This document shows, one piece after another, positions 1 to 6,389 of a DNA stretch of 24,495 bases. The position numbers and the translations under genes are program-made. Position 1 is the first letter of the stretch, and each line of letters opens with the position of its first letter. The notes under the pieces were generated by a model. The model did not search any database. It was not told where the DNA came from and worked only from the letters and a program-made list of their open reading frames with translations. This DNA comes from an uncultured Oscillospiraceae bacterium (GTDB lineage: Bacteria > Bacillota > Clostridia > Oscillospirales > Acutalibacteraceae), in contig CABVAD010000001.1 in NCBI GenBank assembly GCA_902496265.1, positions 1 to 24,495 on the forward strand. Reading direction: 5' to 3'.

Positions 1-17
1 GTCAAGCAAATTTTTAT

Positions 18-50
18 AAAATAAAAAATTCGCCCATTTACGGGCGAATT
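18..50 (-). terminator. Rho-independent terminator of the zinc/glycosylase operon
   Basis: Read on the minus strand, a 9-bp perfect stem (AATTCGCCC/GGGCGAATT, at 42-50 and 27-35) with a 6-nt loop is followed by a T-rich tract (TTTTTTATTTTAT). The stop codon of the glycosylase gene (38-40) sits inside the hairpin loop, so the last three or four codons form one arm of the terminator. It closes the minus-strand transcription unit that begins near 3071. Confidence 0.85.
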
Positions 51-532
51 GTATATTCCTTTATAATTTTCCATTCCTCGCAGAGCCTTTCAATACTCCA
101 CGAAGCGTTAGCCGGACTTGTTGACGGAAGACAAACCGATTTTTTGCCGATTAGCTGCTCGGTATAGCGGATATAATACTTTTCCGCCGTCCTGCCGTTT
201 ACGAAAATTGCCTTTATATCGCTGTCGGCTAAAATTTTACTTATATCATTCGGAATAACATTTTTGATGCTCGAATCAGACGAGCCTGTTATCTCGCACT
301 CGGCGATAACGTCCCAAAGCGCCAAGCGGTTATTTAAAATAAGGCGTTTTTTATCCTCTATATTGATCGGCACTTCGCTTTCAAAAATATCGGCCAAAAC
401 CCGCCAAAACCTGTTTTGCGGGTGACCGTAGAAAAACGCCTGCTCTCTTGATTTTACCGACGGAAAGCTGCCTAAAATAAGCACCCGAGAGTCTTTATTA
501 TAAAGGGGAGGTATGGTGTGAAGCTTTTTCAT
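38..532 (-). CDS. Hypoxanthine-DNA (deoxyinosine) glycosylase, UDG superfamily
   Basis: A 164-residue protein of the uracil-DNA glycosylase superfamily, best matching the family 6 hypoxanthine-DNA glycosylases. These remove deaminated adenine (hypoxanthine) from DNA and so start base excision repair. What can be seen is the N-terminal ILGSFPS stretch (about residues 19-25), the FYGHPQNRFW active-site segment (about 34-43), and the C-terminal LPSTSPANA motif (about 135-143), which matches the DNA-intercalating loop region of the superfamily. Length is normal for the family. Its ATG abuts the stop of the metal transporter permease gene (TAAATG), with an AGAGGTAG-like binding site inside that gene, so the two are probably translationally coupled. 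A repair enzyme at the end of a zinc-uptake operon is an odd partner; the link may be only positional. The family call is firm. The exact substrate (hypoxanthine versus uracil) is inferred from motifs. Confidence 0.85.
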   Translation of the reverse strand: MKKLHTIPPLYNKDSRVLILGSFPSVKSREQAFFYGHPQNRFWRVLADIFESEVPINIEDKKRLILNNRLALWDVIAECEITGSSDSSIKNVIPNDISKILADSDIKAIFVNGRTAEKYYIRYTEQLIGKKSVCLPSTSPANASWSIERLCEEWKIIKEYTIRP

Positions 533-1378
533 TTATCTACCTCTCACCGCGCCTATCATACTGCAAAGTAAGAACGCAAGCATATCCGCCGCAACCACGG
601 TTGAGCCGACGGGCGTTCCCGCGAGGATTGAAAAAAGTATTCCCGCGGCGGCGCAGAAAACCGAAATAATCCCCGAAAAAATCACGACGGGGCGGAAGCT
701 TTTAAAGAGTCTCATTGCCGACAGCGCGGGGAAAATCACCAGCGCCGAGATAAGCAGAGAGCCTACCAAATTCATCGCAAGCACTATAATAACCGCCGTG
801 ACAACCGCTATCAGCAGGTTATATGTTCCCGCCCTTACGCCTGTCGCCCGCGCAAAGCCTTCGTCAAATGTGACGGCAAAAATCTTGTTATAAAAGAGGA
901 TAAATATGACCGTCACAACCGCCGACAGCGCCGCGCAGAGACAAACCTCGCCCTTAGAGAGGGTGAGAATGGAGGTCGAGCCGAAAAGGGTGCTGCAAAC
1001 GTCCCCCGAAACATTGGAGGAGGTTGAAAACACATTCATAACAAGGTAGCCGATAGCTAATGCCCCGACCGAAATCATAGCAATCGCGGCGTCCCCTTTG
1101 ATTTTCGCGTTTTTACCCGTTTTAAGGAGCAGTACCGCGCTTATAACCGTGACGGGAAGCACTATCAGCATATTGTTTGAAATACCTAAGGCGGAGGCTA
1201 TCGCCAACGCACCGAAGGCAACGTGGGAAAGCCCGTCCCCGATAAAGGAAAACCGCTTTAATACCAGCGTCACCCCAAGCAGCGAGGAGCAAAGGGCGAT
1301 AAGCACACCCGCTATCATAGCGTAGCGGACAAAGGGGTATTCAAAATAATGGGCGATTTCCGCAAATATTCCGCTCAT
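533..1378 (-). CDS. znuB: Zinc/manganese-type ABC transporter permease (ABC-3 family)
   Basis: A 281-residue, very hydrophobic protein with about eight or nine predicted membrane spans, typical in length and pattern of the ABC-3 permeases that form the membrane channel of zinc or manganese importers. The segment FSFIGDGLSHVAFGALAI (about residues 43-60) is the conserved cytoplasmic/TM region of this family, and the GSLLISALVIFPALSA stretch near residue 206 is also typical. Its start overlaps the stop of the ATPase gene by 4 nt (ATGA), and the glycosylase gene starts immediately after its stop. It would pair with the neighbouring ATPase and lipoprotein to import the metal. Zinc is favoured over manganese because the binding protein has an acidic, His-containing loop, but the sequence does not settle the metal. 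Confidence 0.92.
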   Translation of the reverse strand: MSGIFAEIAHYFEYPFVRYAMIAGVLIALCSSLLGVTLVLKRFSFIGDGLSHVAFGALAIASALGISNNMLIVLPVTVISAVLLLKTGKNAKIKGDAAIAMISVGALAIGYLVMNVFSTSSNVSGDVCSTLFGSTSILTLSKGEVCLCAALSAVVTVIFILFYNKIFAVTFDEGFARATGVRAGTYNLLIAVVTAVIIVLAMNLVGSLLISALVIFPALSAMRLFKSFRPVVIFSGIISVFCAAAGILFSILAGTPVGSTVVAADMLAFLLCSMIGAVRGR

Positions 1379-2058
1379 ATACCGCTTTCCTCCCTGTATT
1401 TCAGATATTCTGCCTTAGTGCCGAAGAAAACGTCCTTGCCTATCTGCAAAATATGGGTCGAGTATTTGAGCGCCGCATTCATATCGTGGGAAATCATAAT
1501 TACGGTTATGCCATCTTTGTTAAGGGCTTCGATTGCGGAGTACATCTCCTCCGTAACAGAGGGGTCAAGCCCCGAAACAGGCTCGTCCAGTAACAGCATT
1601 TTGGCGGTGGCGCACAGCGCGCGGGCAAGCAATACCCTTTGCTGCTGACCGCCCGAAAGCTCGCGGTAGCAACGCTTAGAAAGATCCGATATACCCATTT
1701 TTTTAAGGTTTTCCCGAGCCTTGTCCTTTTGCTCTTTGGAATAAAAGGGCATAAGACCGCTGTGACCTAAATTTCCCGACAGCACAATTTCCCATACAGA
1801 GGCGGGGAAATCGCGCTGTACCTCGGTCTGCTGTGGCAGATAACCGATTTCCGACGGCTTTAAGCCGTCCCCCGTTTCGATTTTCCCCGAAATCGGGGAA
1901 TTAAGGTGCAAAATTGTCTTCATAAGGGTGGTTTTGCCCGAGCCGTTCTCCCCGACTATGCAAAGGTAATCCCCGCTGTTTACCGTGAAATTGAGGTTAT
2001 CTACAACCGTTTTGCCCTCATAGCCGAGCTTTAAATTATAAGCTGTAAGAAGCGACAT
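1375..2058 (-). CDS. znuC: Zinc/manganese-type ABC transporter ATP-binding protein
   Basis: A 227-residue ABC ATPase that energises metal import through the adjacent permease. All nucleotide-binding motifs are present: Walker A GENGSGKTT (residues 36-44), Q-loop LPQQT (about 74-78), signature LSGGQ (134-138), Walker B MLLLDEP (154-160), and the switch His in MISHDM (about 193-198). The length is normal for the ZnuC/AdcC/MntB group. The start has a TAGGAGAATAGT binding site overlapping the stop of the binding-protein gene one base upstream, and the 3' end overlaps the permease start by 4 nt. So the three genes form one translationally coupled cassette. Confidence 0.93.
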   Translation of the reverse strand: MSLLTAYNLKLGYEGKTVVDNLNFTVNSGDYLCIVGENGSGKTTLMKTILHLNSPISGKIETGDGLKPSEIGYLPQQTEVQRDFPASVWEIVLSGNLGHSGLMPFYSKEQKDKARENLKKMGISDLSKRCYRELSGGQQQRVLLARALCATAKMLLLDEPVSGLDPSVTEEMYSAIEALNKDGITVIMISHDMNAALKYSTHILQIGKDVFFGTKAEYLKYREESGI

Positions 2059-2059
2059 A

Positions 2060-3049
2060 CTATTCTCCTAATGCCTTTTTAATCGTTTCAAGATTTTTTT
2101 CCATAACCGAAAGGTAGGTAGTTCCCTTCTTTGCGTCCTTAATACCTACCGACTGCATACTGTCAAGCACCAGTATTTCCTGATTTTTTTCTTTGGTGTT
2201 GGCAATCACCGTCTCGGCGATTTTTGTCGCCGCAGTCTCGGTTTTAATTATATATTTTAGCCCTAATTCATCGGTTTTAGCGCTTAAAAACGCCACGGTC
2301 TCAAAGCTCGCCTCGGTTTCGGCGGAACACCCCGGGAACGCCGCATAATACGAAAGCCCGTAATCCTCGGTTAAATATCTGAAGGGAAAACGGTCGGCAA
2401 AAAGCAGGGTTTTGTTTTTTGCTTCGCTTACCGCCTTTTGGTATCCGCCGTCAAGGTCGGTTAGCTTTTCGGTGTAATTTCGGGCATTTTCCTTATAAAA
2501 TTCGGCGTTTTTGGAGTCTTTTTCCGCTAAAGCGTCGGCAATAGAGTTCGTAAAAAGCAAGGCGTTTTTAAGGGAAAGCCAAACGTGCTCGTCGTACTCC
2601 GTTTCCTCTTCCCCGTGTCCGTGCCGCTCCTCCTGCATACCCTCGGTATGCTCCTCTTCCTTTAAGGAGCCGCCCAAAAGGGCGGTTAAATTAACAAGTG
2701 TGCGTTTTTCGTTTCGGTACTGCTTTGCAGCCTCGTCCACCCATTTATCCGACTCGCCGCCGATATATATAAGAATATCGCACTCGGCTATTTTAACCAT
2801 ATCCGCCGCCGAGGGCTGAAAGCTGTGCATATCTGTGCCGCCCTCGGTAAGCCATATTATTTCCGCTTTGTCTGACGCTATTTCCCTTGTCCAGTCGTAA
2901 ATCGGGAAAACCGTGCAGACAACCTTGATTTTTCCGCTTTCCGACGGCTTTACATCAGCACAGGCGGAAAAGCAGAGCAAAATTAAAACCGCCGCGATAA
3001 TCGGCGAAATGCATTTAATTATTTTATTCACGGTAATTTTTCCAATCAT
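2060..3049 (-). CDS. znuA: Zinc-type ABC transporter substrate-binding lipoprotein (ZnuA/AdcA-like)
   Basis: A periplasmic-binding-type lipoprotein of the cluster A-I (ZnuA/AdcA/MntC) family, 329 residues from the chosen start. An N-terminal hydrophobic signal ends in FSAC, so Cys30 is the likely lipidated residue. Metal ligands are suggested by TDMHSFQPS and DEHVWLS, each with a His. Between them lies the acidic, His-containing loop (EEEHTEGMQEERHGHGEEE) seen in zinc-specific members. The third expected His-bearing segment reads LFADRFPFRYL and has no His. The reading frame stays open to 3196, but starting there would place the promoter inside the gene and give no signal peptide, so ATG 3049 is preferred. 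Only a weak GAG lies upstream as a ribosome site. First gene of the operon. Zinc is the likely ligand; manganese is not excluded. Confidence 0.88.
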   Translation of the reverse strand: MIGKITVNKIIKCISPIIAAVLILLCFSACADVKPSESGKIKVVCTVFPIYDWTREIASDKAEIIWLTEGGTDMHSFQPSAADMVKIAECDILIYIGGESDKWVDEAAKQYRNEKRTLVNLTALLGGSLKEEEHTEGMQEERHGHGEEETEYDEHVWLSLKNALLFTNSIADALAEKDSKNAEFYKENARNYTEKLTDLDGGYQKAVSEAKNKTLLFADRFPFRYLTEDYGLSYYAAFPGCSAETEASFETVAFLSAKTDELGLKYIIKTETAATKIAETVIANTKEKNQEILVLDSMQSVGIKDAKKGTTYLSVMEKNLETIKKALGE

Positions 3050-3054
3050 TTTCA

Positions 3055-3077
3055 AATTTGCAACTCGTTCGCAAATT
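3055..3077. promoter_or_regulatory. Palindromic operator over the znu transcription start
   Basis: A 23-bp imperfect palindrome with 7-bp arms (AATTTGC ... GCAAATT at the two ends) begins one base downstream of the -10 box of the znu promoter and covers the expected start point near 3071. Size and position fit a repressor site of the Fur/Zur type, which would shut off zinc uptake when zinc is plentiful. The half-site GTTGCAAA recurs at 3113-3120, over the -35 box of the divergent toxin promoter. The regulator's identity is inference. Confidence 0.6.
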
Positions 3078-3106
3078 AGTATACCCCAATTTCCTACGTT
3101 TGTCAA
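3078..3106 (-). promoter_or_regulatory. Sigma-A promoter of the znu operon
   Basis: On the minus strand, -35 TTGACA (3101-3106) and -10 TATACT (3078-3083) are separated by exactly 17 bp. The predicted start near 3071 leaves a short leader of about 22 nt before ATG 3049. The promoter lies back to back with the toxin promoter, with only 7 bp between their -35 boxes. Confidence 0.85.
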
Positions 3107-3113
3107 TCGACAG

Positions 3114-3142
3114 TTGCAAAATCCGTAAGATACTGTTATAAT
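3114..3142 (+). promoter_or_regulatory. Sigma-A promoter of the small toxin gene
   Basis: -35 TTGCAA (3114-3119) and a perfect -10 TATAAT (3137-3142) are separated by 17 bp. The start would be near 3149, giving the toxin mRNA a leader of about 63 nt. It is divergent from the znu promoter. Confidence 0.75.
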
Positions 3143-3182
3143 ATACCCGTGTAAAGTGGACCTTAAACGGTAGGCGGTAAAA

Positions 3183-3208
3183 CTCTTGCCCCTCAAGAGG
3201 GGGTGGTG
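3183..3208 (+). promoter_or_regulatory. Leader hairpin covering the toxin Shine-Dalgarno
   Basis: Just before the toxin start, CCCCTC (3189-3194) can pair with GAGGGG (3197-3202), and CTCTTG (3183-3188) can alternatively pair with CAAGAG (3194-3199). Both folds involve the start of the GAGGGGGTGG ribosome binding site (3197-3206). Hiding the ribosome site in mRNA structure is a known feature of type I toxin messages; that it works so here is inference. Confidence 0.6.
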
Positions 3209-3211
3209 CTT

Positions 3212-3298
3212 ATGGTTACATACAACGACCTGTTTCTTTTAGGAACGCTCATTGTTGCAATTATCGCACTTGTTATGCAAATAACAAAAAAGAAATAG
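3212..3298 (+). CDS. Small hydrophobic peptide, putative type I (holin-like, TxpA/BsrG-type) toxin
   Basis: A 28-residue peptide. It begins MVTYNDLFLLG, continues with a hydrophobic run (TLIVAIIALVMQI) long enough for one membrane span, and ends in TKKK. This layout, with an N-terminal [ST]-x-Y-x-[DS]-L segment, one span and a lysine-rich tail, matches the 'putative holin-like toxin' peptides of Firmicutes related to B. subtilis TxpA and BsrG (MTVYESLM at their N-terminus). Those act on the cytoplasmic membrane. The gene has a very strong but hairpin-embedded ribosome site (GAGGGGGTGG, 5 nt before ATG), its own promoter, its own terminator, and a convergent antisense RNA overlapping its last codons. 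That is the full layout of a type I toxin-antitoxin locus. Similarity is judged by eye; toxicity is inferred from the family. Confidence 0.8.
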   Translation: MVTYNDLFLLGTLIVAIIALVMQITKKK

Positions 3299-3376
3299 CC
3301 GCCCAGCGTCCAAACTCAGCGGCTAAATCTTTTTTAGTTCTTAGTTAGGGGCTAACCGTCTATCGGTTTGCCTTAC
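3286..3376 (-). ncRNA. Putative antisense antitoxin RNA (RatA/SR4-like)
   Basis: A minus-strand RNA of about 90 nt is predicted from the perfect promoter at 3383-3411 to the T-run (TTTCTTTTTT, 3286-3295) after the shared hairpin at 3296-3325. It overlaps the toxin mRNA by about 50 nt, taking in the last three lysine codons, the stop codon and the terminator. Its 5' part can fold into a stem-loop (AACCG/CGGTT with loop 3359-3363, extended by C-G, G-C and G-U pairs between 3348-3352 and 3370-3374), a plausible first-contact loop. No open reading frame of note is seen in it. Antisense RNAs overlapping the toxin 3' end are known for txpA/RatA and bsrG/SR4. Ends are predicted, not measured. Confidence 0.72.
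3296..3335. terminator. Bidirectional terminator shared by toxin mRNA and antisense RNA
   Basis: The perfect 7-bp inverted repeat TAGCCGC (3296-3302) / GCGGCTA (3319-3325) is flanked by TTTTTT on the right (3330-3335, ending the toxin mRNA) and by AAAAAAGAAA on the left (3286-3295), which gives a T-tract for the opposite strand. The stop codon of the toxin (3296-3298) is part of the stem. Confidence 0.8.
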
Positions 3377-3397
3377 ACACTTATTATAGCGTAATAT
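3368..3397 (+). promoter_or_regulatory. Candidate promoter of the CPBP-like gene
   Basis: TTGCCT (3368-3373) and TAATAT (3392-3397) are spaced 18 bp apart, about 33 bp before the GTG start. It would overlap the antisense promoter face to face. The match is modest, so the call is weak. Confidence 0.3.
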
Positions 3398-3411
3398 TTA
3401 AAAAATGTCAA
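3383..3411 (-). promoter_or_regulatory. Perfect consensus promoter driving the antisense RNA
   Basis: On the minus strand, TTGACA (3406-3411), a 17-bp spacer and TATAAT (3383-3388) give a 12/12 match to the sigma-A consensus. Start near 3376. No minus-strand gene follows before the toxin terminator, which is why an antisense RNA is the best explanation. A stronger promoter for the RNA than for the toxin mRNA is usual in type I systems. Confidence 0.85.
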
Positions 3412-3430
3412 GTGACAGAAGGGAACCTAC

Positions 3431-4228
3431 GTGAAGAATTTAATCGTAAACATCTATAAAACGCTTTTCTTTTTCGATTTGGCTATAGTCATCGCCTATT
3501 ATATACCCGATATAAAAACCGAAAGCCCCGCCCTTTTAACCCTTTGGCGCGAGGGGGTATTTTTTGCGGTTACGCTTGCGTTCACCCTGTTTTTTATAAG
3601 GGCGGTCGAAAAAAACAAGCTTCGGGTGTTCAACTTTAAAAACAAGCTCAGGCATTATTCGCTGGGGCTTATCACCGCAGTAATCCCTTTGGGCATTACC
3701 GTTTTAATTCTTTGGCTGTTAAAGTCGCTTAAGCTTAACGGGGCGGAGAAAACAGGCGGAATAGCGTTTTGGCTTATCGCGCTTTTGTTTGAAGCCGCCG
3801 CAAACGAGCTGTTGCTCAGAGGTTACCTTTTTAAGCTTTACAGAAAATATTACAGCCTGCCTGTTGTAACAGCGGTTGTTACCCTGCTTTTTATCTCGCT
3901 TAACATAAGCGTTTTCTCGCACGGGGTAATTTACGCCGTTAATATGATCCTTACAAACGTTATCCTCTGTCTCTTAGCCGAGTATTCCTACTCGATTTTA
4001 GCGCCGATAACCGCCCGATTCTTCTATAACGTGGTAAGCGGATTTCTGCTCGGCAGTCTGACCGTTTCGGCGGAATACCCCGCGCTTATAAACACCCTTT
4101 GGAGCGGAAACAAATACCTCTCGGGGGGAGATATGAAGCTTGAGGGCAGCGTAATTCTGCTTGCGGCGAATATCGCGCTTTGCGCCTTCTTTATTTTAAG
4201 GCTTAAAAGGCGTAAAAAAACTATTTAA
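3431..4228 (+). CDS. CPBP-family-like membrane protein with degenerate catalytic motifs
   Basis: A 265-residue polytopic membrane protein (about eight predicted spans) with a GTG start and an AAGGGAA binding site. The core resembles the CPBP/Abi (Rce1-like) intramembrane protease family: NELLLRGYLF (about residues 124-133) corresponds to motif 1, EExxxRGYLF. FISLNI (about 155-160) falls where motif 2, FxxxH, is expected, and ARFFYN (about 195-200) where the motif 3 segment HxxxN is expected. The first Glu and both His are replaced (N, N and R), so proteolytic activity is doubtful. Family members process prenylated proteins or peptides, or give self-immunity to bacteriocins; a non-catalytic role is possible here. 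The 3' end overlaps the convergent CapA-like gene by 8 bp. The family assignment is by motif shape only. Confidence 0.65.
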   Translation: MKNLIVNIYKTLFFFDLAIVIAYYIPDIKTESPALLTLWREGVFFAVTLAFTLFFIRAVEKNKLRVFNFKNKLRHYSLGLITAVIPLGITVLILWLLKSLKLNGAEKTGGIAFWLIALLFEAAANELLLRGYLFKLYRKYYSLPVVTAVVTLLFISLNISVFSHGVIYAVNMILTNVILCLLAEYSYSILAPITARFFYNVVSGFLLGSLTVSAEYPALINTLWSGNKYLSGGDMKLEGSVILLAANIALCAFFILRLKRRKKTI

Positions 4229-5555
4229 ATGTGATTTCACAGCCTATCGCCTGCTGACATTCGGTAAGTCCCGCGGCTACGATAGCTTTGGTTCTCTCAA
4301 AGGATTTCGCGGCTTTTGCCGCGGCGGCGGAGTCGAGCGAGTATTTTGCGCTCCCGTCCTCGGCGTTTTCGAGGGGGTAGACCGTGTAAAGGTAGCCGCT
4401 CCCGCCCTTATATTTGTTCACCCAGGTCGGTATAAGGTCAAGACTGTTTAAGGTGACGCCGTCCTTGTCCTTTTTAAGGGTAAAGCTGAACAGCACACCG
4501 TCCTCGGTGTGGCCTGTCGGACAGCTGTCCATAATCTCCTGACGCTGGTTTGAAACGCAGTTGCCCATAGAGTAAATACATACTGTGGTGCTTTCGCCGT
4601 CGTCCGAACGGATAAGCTCCACAGGCTCAATAACGTGCGGATGGCTTCCGATTATCATATTAACCCCGAGGTTTGAAAGCTTTTGAGCGATTGTTTTCTG
4701 CCATGTATCGGAGCTTAATTTATATTCGTTTCCCCAATGCATATAGAAAACGATATAATCCGCGCCGCCCGACTTCATCTCGCTTATAATATTGGCTGCG
4801 TCCGCATAAAACTCGTCTATTCGGTTGTAGGAAAAGCTGTTTATCAAATCGTTGGCTTCTTTCGCTATTATCGCGCCGTTAAGGTACTTTCTGCCCGCGG
4901 TCTGACCCGAAGTTTCATAGGTGAAATTCGCAAAGCCTATCTTAATTCCGTTAATTTCCTTTACGGCATAGGCGGGGTCGTCGGTGGTTTCCCTTGTGCC
5001 GATAAATTCAATGCCCCGTTGCTTTAAGACCTGTGCGGTGCGCTTTAAACCGTAAAGCCCCGTATCATAGGCGTGGTTGTTGGCGGTAATAAGGAAATTA
5101 AGCCCCGAGGACTTAATTGCGTCTGCAAGGCTGTCGGGCGTGTTGAAGACGGGATAGCCGCTGTACTGCCCCGATTCGGTTCCGCCGAAGGTGACCTCAA
5201 GGTTTGCGACCGCTAAATCCGCCGCCTTGAAATAGGGCTCGGTCTCCTTGAAGAAGGCGCCGAAATCATACTCGCCGGAGGAGGTTTTAGCCCCTGTAAG
5301 CTGGGTTGAATGTACCATAATATCGCCCGTGCTTATCACGGTGGCGTAGGTTTCGGGTACGGCTTCGCTTGAAACGGCGGAGGAGCTGTCCTTGTTGTCT
5401 GAGGGCTTGTCCGTATCCTTATTTGAGCCCTTAAGCAGGGCGTTTACCGAAAAGGCTATAAGCGCTATCACAGCGACCAGCACCGCCGCGGAGCAGGTTA
5501 AAAAAATTCTTCTTTTGATTATCGCCTTTTGTCTTTTTGTTCTTTTTTTCGACAT
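4221..5555 (-). CDS. CapA family protein (PGA_cap, metallophosphatase-like)
   Basis: A membrane-anchored protein of 444 residues with an N-terminal basic stretch and one hydrophobic span (about residues 19-40), followed by a Ser/Asp/Lys-rich linker and a CapA-type calcineurin-like domain. Motifs visible in order: STGDIMVHS (metal site), VANLEVTF, ITANNHAYDTG, FYMHWGNEY, IGSHPHVIEPVE and IYSMGNCVSNQ. CapA was named for poly-gamma-glutamate capsule export in Bacillus anthracis. Here no capB or capC neighbours are seen, so the substrate is unknown and a cell-surface hydrolase role is as likely. ATG 5555 is preferred to the start 27 nt upstream because AAGGAGG lies 6 nt before it, overlapping the stop of the DUF554 gene. 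The two genes form an operon. Confidence 0.85.
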   Translation of the reverse strand: MSKKRTKRQKAIIKRRIFLTCSAAVLVAVIALIAFSVNALLKGSNKDTDKPSDNKDSSSAVSSEAVPETYATVISTGDIMVHSTQLTGAKTSSGEYDFGAFFKETEPYFKAADLAVANLEVTFGGTESGQYSGYPVFNTPDSLADAIKSSGLNFLITANNHAYDTGLYGLKRTAQVLKQRGIEFIGTRETTDDPAYAVKEINGIKIGFANFTYETSGQTAGRKYLNGAIIAKEANDLINSFSYNRIDEFYADAANIISEMKSGGADYIVFYMHWGNEYKLSSDTWQKTIAQKLSNLGVNMIIGSHPHVIEPVELIRSDDGESTTVCIYSMGNCVSNQRQEIMDSCPTGHTEDGVLFSFTLKKDKDGVTLNSLDLIPTWVNKYKGGSGYLYTVYPLENAEDGSAKYSLDSAAAAKAAKSFERTKAIVAAGLTECQQAIGCEITFK

Positions 5556-5566
5556 TTTTGGCCTCC

Positions 5567-6298
5567 TTAAATAAAAAAGCACACAACAAGCGGAATAAGC
5601 ATTGCGGGGATATAGTTCATAACCTTGATTTTTGTAAGCCCCAGCATATTAAGCGCAAGCGCGATTATAAGCAAAGAGCCTATAACCGACATATTTGCAA
5701 TACCTGAGTCGGTAAGCACGGGGGCGATTACCGCCGCCAAAAGGGTTATCGACCCCTCTAAAATTATTACCGGAAAGGCGGAAAGCATTACCCCGATACC
5801 GAGGCTCGAGGTAAACGCCATTGCCGAAACGCAGTCGATTACCGATTTTGAGTAAAGGGTGGAGTTGTCCCCCGAAATGCCGCTGTTTACAGAGCCTACT
5901 ATCGACATAGCGCCCACGCAGAAAAGCAGGGTCGCGGTCACAAAGCCGTCGGCTATTTTTGTGTTGCCACCCTTTTTGTTAAAGCTTTTTTCGAGCCGTT
6001 CGCCAAGGCTGTTCACCCGCCTGTCAAGGTCAATAAGCTCGCCTATGACCGACCCCGCCGCAAGGGACAGAATAATAATTATTATGTTGGTGTTTTCCTC
6101 AAATAGTCCCGTTACGCCTATGTAAATAACACAGAGCGCCATTCCGTTCATAAGGGTTTTGCGAACCCTTTCGGGAATACCCTTTTTAAAGAGCAGTCCC
6201 AAAAGACTGCCGAGTATTACAAGCACAAAATTTACGACCGCGCCGCTTAAAATAACCCGTCCTATCGGAGTGCCCGCCGCGCTGTTTATTAAATCCAT
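5567..6298 (-). CDS. DUF554 family membrane protein (YqgA/YdfK-like)
   Basis: A 243-residue hydrophobic protein with about six or seven predicted membrane spans. The sequence GSLLGLLFKKGIPERVRKTL (about residues 31-50) and the segment GSVIGELIDLDRRVNSLGE (about 81-99) are typical of the DUF554 family, as are the late GxxxL-rich helices and the NMLGLTKIKVMNYIPAMLI end. The function of the family is not established; it is usually described as a possible transporter. The protein is about a dozen residues longer at the N-terminus than many relatives. The ATG has a GGTGAT binding site 5 nt upstream. It is first in a two-gene minus-strand unit with the CapA-like gene. Confidence 0.85.
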   Translation of the reverse strand: MDLINSAAGTPIGRVILSGAVVNFVLVILGSLLGLLFKKGIPERVRKTLMNGMALCVIYIGVTGLFEENTNIIIIILSLAAGSVIGELIDLDRRVNSLGERLEKSFNKKGGNTKIADGFVTATLLFCVGAMSIVGSVNSGISGDNSTLYSKSVIDCVSAMAFTSSLGIGVMLSAFPVIILEGSITLLAAVIAPVLTDSGIANMSVIGSLLIIALALNMLGLTKIKVMNYIPAMLIPLVVCFFI

Positions 6299-6315
6299 TT
6301 TAAATCACCACTATT

Positions 6316-6344
6316 ACTATATAACAAACAAGACCTAATTGCAA
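6316..6344 (-). promoter_or_regulatory. Candidate promoter of the DUF554-CapA operon
   Basis: On the minus strand, TTGCAA (6339-6344), a 17-bp spacer and TATAGT (6316-6321) lie just upstream of the ATG at 6298. Both boxes match the consensus at 4-5 of 6 positions. The leader would be very short (about 11 nt). Confidence 0.5.
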
Positions 6345-6389
6345 CAAAAATCGGCAAATACAGTCGGGGTAATTTTGCACAGAAAATCG

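Noticed and set aside
3050..3196. N-terminal extension of the zinc-binding lipoprotein to an upstream start at 3196
   Set aside because: It would place the TTGACA-N17-TATACT promoter and operator inside the coding region and remove the signal peptide from the N-terminus; ATG 3049 gives a proper lipoprotein.
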